64,000 nucleotides of DNA from Sipunculus nudus (taxonomy: Eukaryota; Annelida; Sipuncula; Golfingiida; Sipunculidae): NCBI GenBank assembly GCA_026874595.1, contig CM049308.1:47127327-47191326 (forward strand), written 5' to 3'. Below are positions 13,061 through 28,295 of this stretch, in pieces. The notes beneath the pieces are model-generated. The model was not told the DNA's origin and searched no databases. It saw nothing but the letters and a program-made list of their open reading frames with translations. Each line of letters starts with the position of its first letter. The stretch's first letter is position 1. The position numbers and the translations under genes are program-made.

Positions 13061-14395
13061 TTGTACCCGCCAAAACGAAGTTTTGTGGATACTATGTTTT
13101 TGACCAGGTTCCTCCGCCGTTGCCGCATTCGTTTCCAGAGAGCTCCTCTGGGACTTGATTTTATCAGTTTTCCAAGCTCATATCTCAGGAACCGTTTGAC
13201 TGATCAGGAAATAAAATTTATACTAATGTAGCCCTTGGATAGCTCTATAACATACACAAAAAATGGTGGCGCCACCTGTAACCATGTTTGCACAGTGTCC
13301 ATCTGTTCATCTGCCTTTGGTTAAAATCACTCATATCTCTGCAGTGAATTGACTAATTCACCTGAAATTCGGCATGCGTATACATCCTGGATAGCTTTCT
13401 TGATTTTATGACAGGTGGCGCCACCTACATTCTCATTCACGCTGATGACATCCAAGCTCATATTTCGGGAACCGTTTGACCGATTGGGCCAAAATTTTGC
13501 ATGTATATAGATCTCACATAGCTCTTTTTCATATGCTAAACTGGTGGCACCACCTGCAACCATTTTTGCACAGCGTCTGTCTGTTTGTCTGCCGTGCAAT
13601 AAAGTCACTCACATCTTGGCAGTGGTTTGACATATCTGCCTAAAATTTTGCAGTTTTATACATCCTGGATAGCTTTCTTGATTTTATGACAGGTGGCACC
13701 ACCTACATTCACGTTCACGCTGATGACATCCAAGCTCATATCTCGGGAACCGTTTGACCGATCGGGCCAAAATTTTGCATGTGTATAGATCTCACATAGG
13801 TCTTTATCATACACAAAACTGGAGGGGCCACCTGCAACCATTTTTGCACATTTTGCACAGCGTCTGTCTGTTGGTCTGCCGTGGCCTAAAATTGCTCATT
13901 TCTCTGTAGTGGTTTGACATAACTGCCTAAAATTTTGCAGGTTTATACATCCTGGATAGCTTTCTTGATTTTATGACAGGTGGCGCCACCTACATTCTAG
14001 TTAACGCTGCACACATCCAAGCTAATATCTCAGGAACCATTTGACCGATTGGGCCAAAATTGTGCTTGTGTTTAGATCTCACATAGGTCTTTATCATACA
14101 CAAAACTGCAACCATTTTTGCACAGCGTCTGTCTGTTTGTCTGCCGTGGGCTAAAATCACTCATATCCATGTAGTGGTTTGACTTTTCTGCCTAAAATTT
14201 TGCATATGTATACAACTTGGACAGCTTTCTGGATTTGTGGTAGGTTGCACAACCTACATACACATTTAGGCTGCAGACATCCATGCTAATATGCAACATA
14301 CCTCACTCTGTTTCCCCTTGCCACTCAATCCATGCCTCACTTCACTCTGATTTTGGCAGATACACGTAGTCACTTGTCAGCTACCCGTATTCTAG
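13061..14395 (+). mobile_element. Family B element (Helitron-like), nested in family A
   Basis: Begins TTGTACCCGCCAAAACGAAG with a short hairpin (AAAACGAAGTTTT plus flanking GTACCC/GGATAC-like arms). The body has 200-300-bp units containing GGTGGCGCCACCTACATTC and TTTTGCATGTGTATAGATCT. It ends GTAGTCACTTGTCAGCTACC CGTATT CTAG. The stem GTAG...CTAC a few bases before CTAG resembles a Helitron 3' end, though the 5' TC of canonical Helitrons is not evident. The flanks rejoin within one 335-bp unit, showing insertion without lost or duplicated sequence beyond the T run. Confidence 0.6.
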
Positions 14396-14577
14396 TTTTT
14401 AAAGTTTACACATTTTTTCTCTATTTTTCAGATATATAAATACAGACTAAATCTTGGCCTGTTGGTTAATCTGTTTGATGCTTCAGTTGAATGGGTATCT
14501 ACCATTCTGATGATAAAATTTCCTTTTGTGAATCTCTTCCCAGTCAGCTGAGCGTCATGACCCATGGGTCACTTGTT

Positions 14578-15817
14578 TCAACTTTTTAAGCATTTTTCCT
14601 CTTTTTTTTAGACCTTTAGAGATGTTTTCATCTGTTAACAGGGCACAAATTGTAACCATTGGACCTATAAACTTCTGACATTTCGGCTTCAGACATCCAT
14701 GCTAATATGCAACCCACATCACTCTTTTTACCCTTGCCACTCAATCCATAGCTCACTTCACCAGTCCCTCTCTGATTTCAGTGGATTCATGTAGGGGCTT
14801 GCCAAATACCCTTATTCTAGTTATCCACAGATGTTGATAATTCAATTTTGCTCAAATGGTTTTGGTTCAGTGATTTTTGGCTGAGTTACAGGAAGCTGAC
14901 CTATATGAGTTATAAACCTGCTGAATTATGGAGATTGAATTCAGTGATTTTATCATATATGTTAGCTGTGTGAAGCAGTTACCTCTAGCTAGGCACCATT
15001 TATCAGCATCTATTACATCATGCCACAAGACATTTAGATTTCAGGTTAAATAGCTTGGCAGACTGCCAGCTATTTCAGATTTAGCTACAAGCAACAAGTC
15101 AGCCTTGATCTATTTAAAGCTTTGGCAGACTGGCAACTGTAACAGATTAGGCAACAGGTCAAGAGTTCACTCAGTGCAACCAGGTATAGGTCAAGAGTTC
15201 ACTCAGTGCAGAAGCTGCATTCTATTTATAGCTTTGCCAGACTGCCCACTGAATCAGATTTGGCGCTAAAGGTCAGTCTGGATCTATTTATAGGTTCTGC
15301 AGACTGCCAACTGTGTCAGATTATGCAACAGGTTAAGCGTTCACTCAGTGCAGCTAGTTACAGGTCAAAGGTTTACTAAGTCTAGCTAGGTGCAGGTCAA
15401 GAGTTCACTCAGTGTAGTAGCTTGAGCCAGCAGTTTTTCAAAGTTCACTCAGGGCAACCACTTTTATCACCTAAGCCTGGTCAGCCCAGATATTTTGACC
15501 TGTCTATGCGTCATTGATAGCTTTCTCGTTCACAAGACAGGTGTCACCACCCACAATGAATTTAGCACAGTATATAAGCCTGCTTATTTCTATGGAAGAA
15601 TGGGTTATATATATACATATATATTGGGCATATATATACATATCCCATAGCTTTATTGTGTACAAGACCTGTGGCGCCACCTAAATAATTTTTGCACAGT
15701 GTATGTCCCTGTTTATTTCTCAGGAGGGGTTTGACATATCAGTCTGAAATTGGGCATATGTATACATCTCTGATAGCTTTGTTGTATACAAGACTGGTGG
15801 TGCCAGCTACAATCATT
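14578..15817. repeat. Family B tail and family C body with TTGGCAGACTGCCA repeats
   Basis: 14578-14819 is a short array fragment ending in a family B terminus (CTTATTCTAG). From 14820 the sequence is family C body: ATGTTGATAATTCAATTTTG, then repeated blocks carrying TTGGCAGACTGCCA and CAAGAGTTCACTCAGTGCAG (15050-15430). The ACAAGACTGGTGG-type tail of family C follows and is cut at 15817 by the next family A element. A TA-rich stretch lies near 15608. No gene was seen. Confidence 0.6.
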
Positions 15818-17228
15818 AGCTCAGCCAACTACAAGTCATCTGAGCTATAGTCGTGGTCCATTGTCCATTGTTCGTCCGACTGTCTGTCCGTCCGTCCGTA
15901 GATGTAGCATGTTTTGAAACCTTAAGCCCCAGGAATCCAAAATTCAGCTTAATGTTAGATGTCCCAAAGATCTACCAAGCCGAAAACTGGGGAAAACTTT
16001 TGTGACTTCGTTCCTTTGAGAAATTAAGGAAAAACCTCAATTTTCCATTAAAAACCTTTTTTCACACTTCAGGACTGCCTAATATCAAAACCACTTATCT
16101 GTTTTTCCTCATATTTACATAAATATTCCTCTATATAGTTCCTATGTACATGTCAGAAATTAAGTCTGTATTATATAATTTAAAAAAAAGTTATGGGCTC
16201 AAACATAATGCATTTTTAAAAAAATCAGGAAAGAAATTTGTTCACTTAACACAAAACATGTTAAAGCTAGCGACTTGTTTTTCAAGTAATATAACTTTAA
16301 TTAATCAAAATTAAATTTTTTACCCAAAATTAGATCAAAATCTTTTAAACTTTTTAAAATATTAGAAAAAAAATAAAAATGGTACCTTTAATTTAGCCCA
16401 ACTTTGGCCCCGGCACGTTTGTTTCCTGTAAGTACTGTGGATTTAATTTTCACAGCATGTACACATAAGGATTTAATCTGTTAAAATCTGAAATTTGAAA
16501 ATAAAAGCTGCAATATTTGTCTAGTTATTGAATTTTTTTTTGGAGGCTCTTGTTGTATTCCCTTACATTGTCAAGCAGTCCACTTTGGTCACTGTAGGTC
16601 ATTCAGTGCAGCTCTCTGTGCTCCCCAGGCTGTTGTTATGTAATCCCATCACTAGGGCAAGCCCTCTCTCCACTGAGTTGAGCCTGATCAGGCTGTCTGC
16701 AGTTAATACCACAGGGAGCCTTTTTCTCTTCCCCCTCCCATTCTGTTGACAGACCTGTAATATGAACTAGATGAAGCTTAAAATTAAAATTTTTTTCAGC
16801 AACAAGCAGTAACAACAGAGTCCCCTCCCCACAACCACCTTTTCTATACACAGGACGAATAAACAAGATGAATCTTACAATTTTAATGTTAAATAAATTC
16901 ATTTTGTTAAGACTTGGACAATTTTGATTTAAAAAAAAAAAAAAATGTTCAGGAATTTAATCCTAATATTCAAATGTGATTAAATATTAGGATCTAATGT
17001 ACGTACTAACTGACAAGATTTAAGAAGATATAAATACTTTGTAGCATTTCAATCATATCTCTTAAAGTTGGTGAGGCCTAGGTGTGAATAACACTGTTAA
17101 CTTAGTATTAAAATTAGGAATATTGGTCAAACTTTGTAGGAACTTTATTGGTCAAAAGAAATAAAAATATTTTGCATTTAATAATATTTTCCAAAATTCA
17201 GCTGAGCAATATGACCCATGGGTCCCTT
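15818..17228 (+). mobile_element. Family A element inserted in family C tail
   Basis: Starts AGCTCAGCCAACTACAAGTC and ends near CAGCTGAGCAATATGACCCA TGGGTCCC. Left flank ACAATCATT and right flank TTTTTTTGTGTTGTTTGCAC rejoin into the uninterrupted family C sequence seen at 40916-40935 (ACAATCATTTTTGTGTTGTG). The insertion therefore went into a T run without an obvious duplication. The body includes the GGAGGCTCTTGTTGTATTCC segment and a C-rich tract near 16733. No intact gene is present. Confidence 0.65.
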
Positions 17229-20891
<3,663 letters not shown>

Positions 20892-23800
20892 TTGTATCCC
20901 GAGACAAAGTCGGGGGATACTATGTTTTTTATGATGGTCCACCCCCGCCGCCACCGCGTATAAATTTTGTTGGCGCTGTAACTCAAAAAAATATTTCACG
21001 GATCTTTACCAAACTTGGTATATGTATAGATATGGGTGAAAGGATGACGCCTATTTAAAATGAGGTCATGACCTTTACAAGGAGTGTCCTTGATCTTGAA
21101 TAGGTCCAATTTTGGGGAAAATCACACAAATTCATAAATATCTCAAGAAATCTTGCATGGATTGATCCCAAAATCAAGTTGATCAAAGATCATGGATAAG
21201 GTTGTCATGTTCTAGAAACTGGTGGTGCCACCTATTATTCTTTACTTGTTTTTGTGCCTTTTAATACCCCCAAAATTGCCACTTGACAGTACTGTGAGCA
21301 TTATAAGTCAAAAACTAATGGACAGATTTCTTTTATATTATGCATATACAAAGATATGGGTTATGGGACGATTTTTATTTAAATTGGGGTCATGACCTTT
21401 TCTATGAGAGTGGCCTTGACCTTGAATATTCCCCTATTTGGTGAAATTCACACAAAATCTTTAATATCTCAGTAAAAGATACATGGAATGATCCAAAAAT
21501 CAAATTGACTGAAGATCTTGGATAGCTTTGTCTTTTGCAGAAGACAGGTGGCACCACCTTGTGTCGTTTTCTTGTTAATATGATGTTAACGTAATAACTG
21601 TGTAAGAATTTGAGGTACAGTCACCAAACCCACAGGTTTGATGCATCTTATCAACAGCTAGGTCAAGTTCAAACATGGATGACCTTAATGCATTTTTTCA
21701 AGGTCGCATCAGCGATTATGCTAAATCGATATTAGGGCAATAACTCAAAAAGAATTTGTGGTACAGTCACCAAACCTACAGTTTAGATGCATCTTATCAA
21801 GGGCTAGGCCAAGTTCAAATATGGATGGCCTTGATGCATTTTTCAAGGTCACAGAGATCTCACTGAGGGATGCATGGATTGGTCCAAAAATCAAATTGAC
21901 ATAAGATCTTTGATAGCATTGTTTTCTGCAGAAGACAGCTGGCACAACCTTGTGTTGTTTTCTTGCTAAAATGTTTAAACGGAATAACTTTGTAAGAATT
22001 TGAGGTATAGTCAGCAAACCCACAAGTTTGATGCATCATATCAAAGGCTAGGTCAAATTTGAACATGGATGACCTTGATACATTTTTAGCTCAGCTGACT
22101 ATAAGTCATCTGAGCTATAGTCATGGTCCATTGTCTGTCGTCCGTCCGTCCGTAGATGTGGCATGTTTTGAAACCGTAAGACATAGGAATCCAAAATTCG
22201 GCATAATGTTAGATGTCCCCAAGATCTCCTACCAAGCCGAAACCTGGGTCTTTGCGACTTCGTTCCTTTGAGAAATTAAGGAAAAACCTCAATTTTTTAT
22301 TACAAAACCTATTTTCACACTTCAGGACTGCCTAATATCAAAACCACTCATCTGTTTTTCATTTTAAAGCTATGGACTTTTTTCCAGTAATATATCTTTT
22401 ATTAATCAAAATTAAATTGTATACCCAAAATTAGATCAAAATCTGTTAAATTTTGAAAAATATTAGCAAAAATAAAAAATTTGTACCTTAAATTTTGCCT
22501 TAATTTGACCATGGCACGGTTTTTTCTTATAAGTACATTTGATTTAATTTTCACAGTCAGTTTACATATGGATTTAATCTGATGAATTTTGAATTTGAAA
22601 GTATAAGCTTAAAAAATAGTCTAGCTATTGAAGTTTTTTAGAAGACTTAATGTATTTGTATTTTCTAGCATCATGGCCCTACTTTTGTTTACCTGGTAAT
22701 CCAAAAATTGGCATAATGTTAGATGTAATTGTAAATATTCATATTCTTCCATACATTTCCTGTGTACATACCAAAATTTAGGTCAGTATTGCATAGTTTG
22801 TTGAAGTTATAGGCCCAAACATAATGCACTTTGTAAAAAATCAGGATATATATTTACTCACTTAACATAAGAATGGCTGAGACTTTTTATCAGGAACATA
22901 ACATCATTTAATCAAGATTCAATTGTATACGGAAAATTAGATCTGAAATTTGCAATTTTTTTAAAGTTATTAGCATAAATATAAAATCAGTACCTTAAAT
23001 TTTGCCCAACTTTGGCCACGGTACAATTTTTTCCTGTAAGTACTGTGGATGTTATTTTCACAGCATGTACACATAAGGATTAAATCTGTTAAAATCTTAA
23101 ATATGAAAAATAAAAGCTGCAAAATTAGGCTAGTTATTGAATTTGTTTTGAGGCTCTTGTTGTATTCCCTTACATTGTCAAGCAGTCCACTGAGGTCACT
23201 CTAGGTCATTCAATGCAACTCTCTATGCTCCCCAGGCTGTTATATAATCTGATCACTCCAGCAAGCCCTCTCTCTTGTTGAGCTTGATCAGGCTGCCAGC
23301 ATAAATACCACAGGGAGCCTTTCTCTCTCCCCCCCCCCCACCCCATTCTGTTGACAGACCTGTACTCTAAACAAGATGAATCTTATAATTTCAGCGATGA
23401 ACAGTAACAACAGAGACCCCTCACTGAACCCACCGCTTCGATACACAGGACTAATATACAAGACAAAGCTGATAATTTTAATGTTAAAAAATTCTTTTTG
23501 TTGAGACTTGGACAATTTTGATTTATTTTAAAGAAAAAAATGTTCAGGAATTTAATCCTAATATTCATATATGGTAAAATATTAGGACCTAATGAAAGTG
23601 CTAACTGACAAGATTTAAGAAGACATAGATACTTTGTAGCATTTCGTTCATATCTCTTAAAGCTGGTGGGGCCTAGTTATCTAGTTTTTAAAATTAGAAA
23701 TATCGGTCAAACTTTGAGGGATTAATTTTTAATATGGCCATATATTTAACTTTTGAAAAATTAATTACCTTCACACATTATTTGTTTATGAAATGGAACT

Positions 23801-24214
23801 TTTATATGACACTTACCGTAAGCCCATTTTTTCCCTTGGTGCATCACTAAATGGTTTCAGGCCAAAGGTTTCATTTATTACACAGCCTATATGCTTTAGC
23901 TCATGTCCATTATTCTATAATTTACAGAGTTTCATTTAAGCTGGGCTATTTTCTCTTAGCTTTTCAAATGGTAATATACATGGAAAAACCATAAGAAACA
24001 AAAATATTTTGCAGTTACTAATATTTTCCAAAATTCAGCTGAGCGACGTGACCCATAGGTCCCTTGTTTTAAGGTCACAGCAGCGATAATGTTAAAATGA
24101 AATTATGGCAATAACCAAAAACTTGTTTGTACAGTCACCAAACTGGGGGGATGGGGGGGGGGGCGTTAATTGTCTGGGGATACTATGGCACCTGTGGTGC
24201 CAAGAAATATCTAG
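20892..24214 (+). mobile_element. Family B-type element (CTAG end) with nested family A
   Basis: Begins TTGTATCCCGAGACAAAGTC, with arms ATCCCGA/TCGGGGGAT forming a 5' hairpin. It ends with a stem-loop GGCACCTGTGGTGCC, then AAGAAATAT and CTAG, followed by T. That terminal stem plus CTAG is the classical arrangement of a Helitron 3' end. The body carries repeats of GGTCATGACCTTT and CCTTGACCTTGAAT. A family A copy (22088-24069) is nested inside. The element resumes after it with AAGGTCACAGCAGCG. No Rep/helicase gene was found, so it is non-autonomous. Confidence 0.6.
22088..24069 (+). mobile_element. Family A element nested in family B
   Basis: Full-ended copy from AGCTCAGCTGACTATAAGTC to CAGCTGAGCGACGTGACCCA TAGGTCCCTTGTT. 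The left flank ends in CATTTTT and the right flank begins TTAAGGTCACAGCAGCGA. The uninterrupted sequence at 21696-21717 reads CATTTTTTCAAGGTCGCATCAG, so the insertion entered a T run. It contains the AGATGTCCCCAAGATCTCC body, GGCTCTTGTTGTATTCCC and a long C tract (23330-23343) in which length may be unreliable. Confidence 0.65.
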
Positions 24215-24224
24215 TTTTACATGG

Positions 24225-24440
24225 ATTGTACAAAAAGCTGTGATAACCAATCATCACACTCTCCATGGCTCCAATGATGGCATTCGGTAGTCTATGGGTG
24301 GAGGAAACCGGAGAACTCAGAGAAAACCACCGGCCTTGGACAGGCAACTACAACCCACTCTCATAGCCACACTGTGGATTGAACCTGGGTCGCCAGTGGA
24401 GAGAGCCGAGCGTTTTACCCCTTGACTGTACAGGCCCCTT
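24225..24440 (-). mobile_element. Probable tRNA-derived SINE
   Basis: On the minus strand the head reads like a decayed tRNA (GGGGTAAAACGCTCGGCTCT) and has GTTCAATCC (plus 24376-24384). This fits the pol III B-box consensus GWTCRANNC. The A box is weak. It is followed by the body segment TTCTCTGAGTTCTCCGGTTT CC, a motif widespread in invertebrate SINE-like repeats. Ends and tail are not clearly defined. Confidence 0.5.
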
Positions 24441-26046
24441 CTCAGAAACCATCCAGCCAAATTGTCCAGTATTTCACAGAAATAATCCCAGAAACAATCT
24501 CAAGTTTGTTCAAATGGAACAAGTTCGGTGATTTTTGGATGAGTTACAGAAAGTTCAACTTAACCATCTGTCCAAAAAAGCATACTAAAATTACAATCTC
24601 AGAAACAGCTGTTCATAGTCAGCCCCCACCCAGGGTTAGTGCTCTGCAGGCCTAATGGGAAGGCCGTGACCTTGCCGTGTTTCATTCACAAACGAGTGTG
24701 CCTTTCGGGGTTCAAATTAAACATCTGTCAAAAAAATCTCATAAATGGCTTTTCAGTCCGCCCCCAACCAGGGTGAGTGCTTTGTAGGCTTAATGTGAGG
24801 CCCTTGCCCAACGGCCATGTTTCATTCACAAATGAGTGCTCCTTTCGGGGTTCCTTGGTGGTATGACCCAGCATTGGGGACGATTACGCACCCAAGACCT
24901 GCAGGTGCAGTAGTCACCAGGCCTATTTGACGCCAGGATATAAATTGAGAGGAAGGGTGTGATACTGCATGCCCTGCCACATATTCCACAACCGGAATGG
25001 AATTCTGCAAATTTAGTTAGGATTAAAAAATTTAGGCGGTTACCTCCACCAAAAAAAAAAATTGAGATATTGGTGGCGCCAGCTGCTTTAGCCTTTTTTT
25101 TAGAGGGGTCATCAGTGCCTGTATTATACTTAGAGCTACAAAAAATTTCTTCTCTGAAACCATATGATCAAATTGTTTAATATTGTTATGAAGTTGTAAC
25201 TTTAAATATTGGTAATTAAACTTAAACATAAAATACATGTATGACAGAAACATTCAATCAATAGGTTTCATGATGTATGAGGCCGGATATCCAGACAAAG
25301 CCAAAGAATATAAATAGCAATTAGATGACCAAGTATCTAATGGTAATTCAGTATGTTTGTAGAGCCTAAATGTCTCTCATAAATTAGCTCTAAATTGGTT
25401 TCTGTGATGAGATTATCAAATCATGTTTATATGAATCTGGGAACAGGACTTGCAGGTCATTTTTAACTGGATGTTTGTTAAGTCAGACTTGGGATTTTCC
25501 AGACAACTTTTTGTTCAAATCACCAGAAAGTTAGAAAGTACACTTCCAATATTGGACTTAATTTTGACCTAATTTGGGTCATCCAGTAAGGTTTAGCTTT
25601 TATGATTAAATGCAGAAATATGGATATGTATGTCTCATATGTCACATGACAGCTCAGTATCAAATCTGTGGTGCACGCTTTGGGAGAGTCAGAGAGACAT
25701 CATACCATCTCTGCTGTAGGCCATGGCAGAGTGTCAAAACCCACTATGCTTTTGAATAGACTTCTATTATTAAACTGGTCTTGGAACATTGTCAGCAATG
25801 GGCATCAGTCACTGTATGTGATACAGCTGAGGGGACATCCCCAACCCCACCTTCGTATCATTATTGCACAGAAATGATCCTTGGGTAGTGCTTTCTTAAG
25901 TTTGTTCAAGTGGTCTCTGTTCAGTGACTTTTGGCTGAGTAATGGGAATCTGAAATTAGTCATAAGCCATAACAGCTCATTTTAGCTCAGTGGCTACAAA
26001 CTTCTCAAAAAACCACATGGCCAAATTCTTAAATCTTACACATTAA
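24441..26046. other. Intron: family C fragments and a ~100-bp duplicated block
   Basis: 24425-24615 is family C body (AATTGTCCAGTATTTCACAG). A block containing GTGTTTCATTCACAAACGAG and GCCTTTCGGGGTT occurs twice (about 24618-24715 and 24752-24855). 25040-25200 is family C body again. 25260-25850 is intron with no recognised repeat. 25850-26046 is family C body ending ACACATTAA, the left flank of the next element. No coding feature was seen. Confidence 0.45.
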
Positions 26047-27154
26047 TTGTATCCGCCAAAACAAAGTTAGAACTCCTGAGACCACTGGACAGATTTTTGC
26101 AAAACTTTACACGATTATCGGGTCCCATGTGAACTGGTCCCAAAATATTTTGCGTTGACCTCTGACCTACCTCTCCAGTGCGTCCATCTGTGTGTCTGTT
26201 TTGACACATTAACCCCACATTTCTTTGGACTCATTTGACCTATCAGGCTAAACATTTTGCACAAATGTAGCCCTTTGATGGCTTTTTAACAAACAAAAAA
26301 TTGGTGGGGCCACCTGCAACCGTTTTTGCACAGCGTCCATCTGTTCATCTGCCTTAGGATAAAATCACTCATATCTCTGCAGTGGTTGGACTTATCCACC
26401 TGAAATTTGGCATGTGTATTCATCCTGGATAGCTTTCTTGATGATAATGACAGGTGGCGCCACCTACATTCATGTTCAGGCTGCAGACATCCAGGCTTAT
26501 ATCTCAGGACTGGTTTGACTTATCCTCCTGAAATTTTGCATGTGTATAGATCTCACATAGCTCTTTATCATATGCAAAACTGGTGGCACCATCTGCAACC
26601 ATTTTTGCACAGTGTCGGTCTGTTTGTCTGCTGTTGGATACAATCCCTCATATCTCAGCAGTGGTTTGACTTATCTGCCAAAAATTTTGCATAGCTTAGA
26701 TAGCTTACTGGATTTTGTTGCAGGTGGTGCCACCTACATTTATGTTCAGGCTGCAGACATCCAGGCTTTTTTCTCAGGACTGGTTTGACATATCCTCCTA
26801 AAATTTTACATGTGTATATATCTCACATAGCTGTTTATCATACGCAAAACTTGTGGCGTTACCTGCAACCATTTTTGCACAGCGTCTGTCTGTTTGTCTG
26901 CTGTTGGATAAAATCACTCATATACAAGCAGTGGTTTGACTTATCTGCCTAAAATTTTGCATATGTATACAATTTGGATAGCTTTCCAGATTTTGTGGCA
27001 GGTGGTGCCACCTATATACACATTTCGGCTTCAGACATCCATGCAACACACATCATTCTTTTTACCCTTGCCACTCAATCCATGCCTCACTTCACCAGTC
27101 CCTCTCTGATTTCAGTGGATTCATGTAGGGGCTTGCCAAATACCCTTATTCTAG
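26047..27154 (+). mobile_element. Family B element (Helitron-like) with verified empty site
   Basis: A 1,108-bp copy from TTGTATCCGCCAAAAC to CTTATTCTAG. The flanks ACACATTAA and TTATCCTCAGATG rejoin to give ACACATTAATTATCCTCA, which is exactly the unoccupied family C sequence present at about 48517-48535 and 52426-52445. The insertion therefore made no duplication and no deletion, with A on the left and T on the right. The body is 200-300-bp units with GGTGGCGCCACC-type palindromes. No gene is present. Confidence 0.72.
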
Positions 27155-27354
27155 TTATCCTCAGATGTTGATAATTCAATTTTGCTCAAATGGTTTTGGT
27201 TCAGTGATTTTTGGCTAAGTTACAGGAAGCTGACCTATATGAGTTATAAACCTGTAAAACGTTTTTTGGCTGACGCTACTGAAGCCAATTTGTTTTATAT
27301 TGTGCAAGAATAATCCCCAAAATAATTCTCATAACAATTGTCTTTAATGGTTCC
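27155..27354 (+). repeat. Family C body, left flank of the RAG-like transposon
   Basis: Continues family C (TTATCCTCAGATGTTGATAA ... CTTTAATGGTTCCA). The same sequence without interruption occurs at 48530-48729 and 52790-53010. The continuation past the insertion point resumes at 35024, so this copy was split by the RAG-like element. Confidence 0.8.
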
Positions 27355-27359
27355 AATGA
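27355..27359 (+). repeat. Left target-site duplication of the RAGL element
   Basis: AATGA directly precedes the CAC end. The right copy at 35024-35028 is CATGA, a 4/5 match. The unoccupied repeat at about 50287-50312 reads TGGTTCCACATGAATGATTT. The original target was therefore most simply CATGA, with the left copy altered by one base change or the loss of a C. A 5-bp duplication is the hallmark of RAG and Transib transposition. Confidence 0.75.
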
Positions 27360-27388
27360 CACGTCCAGAACCGCCGTGTCCATTTGCC
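27360..27388 (+). repeat. RAGL left terminal inverted repeat, 12-bp spacing
   Basis: CACGTCCA (27360-27367), 12 bases, then CCATTTGCC (27380-27388). CAC at the extreme end matches the invariant CAC of RAG heptamers and Transib ends. Bases 1-11 match the right end at 10 positions. The second block matches the right end CCGTTTGCC at 8 of 9 positions but lies 11 bp closer to the terminus. Confidence 0.8.
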
Positions 27389-27601
27389 TGTGCACAATTA
27401 ACGTTGTGTCTCTTGTCCGCTAGGGGCGTCACGTACGGAGCCTCAGATGGAGGCCGTAATGGTTATTCATATCAACTGCACTCACTGCCGTATATTTCCC
27501 TATTGAGGGCAAGCTGAACTTCATGACATGACAGATGTAAACAAAGGAAATGTGTGCGTTGATTTGGGACCCACTTACGGTGATTTTTTCACTATTTAAG
27601 A

Positions 27602-28287
27602 GTGAGTATGATTTTTTTAATGAAATAATTTTCCTAAAAAATTACTTTTTAATTTATATTTTTTTCTCAAAAACCCATGAAAACACATGTTAGGGGATAG
27701 TTCCCAAAGCAAGTCCAGGTCATGTCCCATGCAGCCTGCAAGATGGCTGGTCCTTCCACATCCTTCCATTTTTTTTCTGGACTCTGAAACCTCCTCCTAT
27801 ATATAGGTATATAAAATTGCTGTTTTGAGCTGTAAAATTGCACATTTGAGCTGTTTCAGCTATAAAATGCTTTTCTTTTTTTATAGAATGAATCTAAAAT
27901 GCTTTAAAAATGTCACTTTAAATTTCATGACCCAATTCAGTAATTGAGGGTTACTGGGGGGGGGGGGGGGGGAGCAGAAGATGCATCTTTAAAAAACTTC
28001 TATTTGTATACATTTATATGAAACATTAACAGAAACATAGCTTGCCATCCTCTAGAAAATCTGTAATAATTTTCTGACATAAAATTAATGTCTAAATATT
28101 GACATAAACAGCCAAAATAAAAAACAAAGTTATGATTTTTATAATAACTTTTCCCTTAGGCTATACTTCCATCTTTGTATTGGACATGTAGACCTTTGAA
28201 AATAAAATAGCTTTTGCAGTAACATGAATACATTAAAGCTTGCACATAATAAATAATTATACTTGCATGGATATTCTTTCAATACAG
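27602..28287 (+). other. Putative 5'-UTR intron of RAG1L
   Basis: AAGA|GTGAGTATG at 27601 is a good 5' splice site. TTCTTTCAATACAG at 28274-28287 is a good 3' splice site, eight bases before the presumed start codon. The stretch between has no open frame. It contains a long G tract near 27957-27972 and TATA-like sequence at about 27799-27817 that could alternatively be promoter. Inference only; transcript data are needed to confirm. Confidence 0.4.
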
Positions 28288-28295
28288 CTGCTCAA

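Larger units (their letters stand above)
10592..14577 (+). mobile_element. Family A composite carrying a 335-bp array and a nested family B element
   Basis: After the tail of the interrupted copy (10592-10695), a new family A 5' hairpin starts at 10700 (AGCTCAGCTGACTGAATGTC). It contains seven tandem units of about 335 bp, then a family B element at 13061-14395. The array unit then resumes (AAGTTTACACATTTTTTCTC), and the copy ends with CAGCTGAGCGTCATGACCCA then TGGGTCACTTGTT near 14577. A composite of the same build occurs at 54451-55855. No gene is present; short open frames in the array are repeats of the same non-coding unit. Confidence 0.65.

Noticed and set aside
13327-13841. Two similar minus-strand peptides with VGGATCHKIKKAIQDV
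   Set aside because: They arise from family B palindrome units. Stops and frame vary among the many other copies.
28263-28295. Upstream TTG extension of RAG1L
   Set aside because: The first ATG is at 28296 and lies just after a good 3' splice site at 28287, so the upstream codons are probably intron or untranslated.
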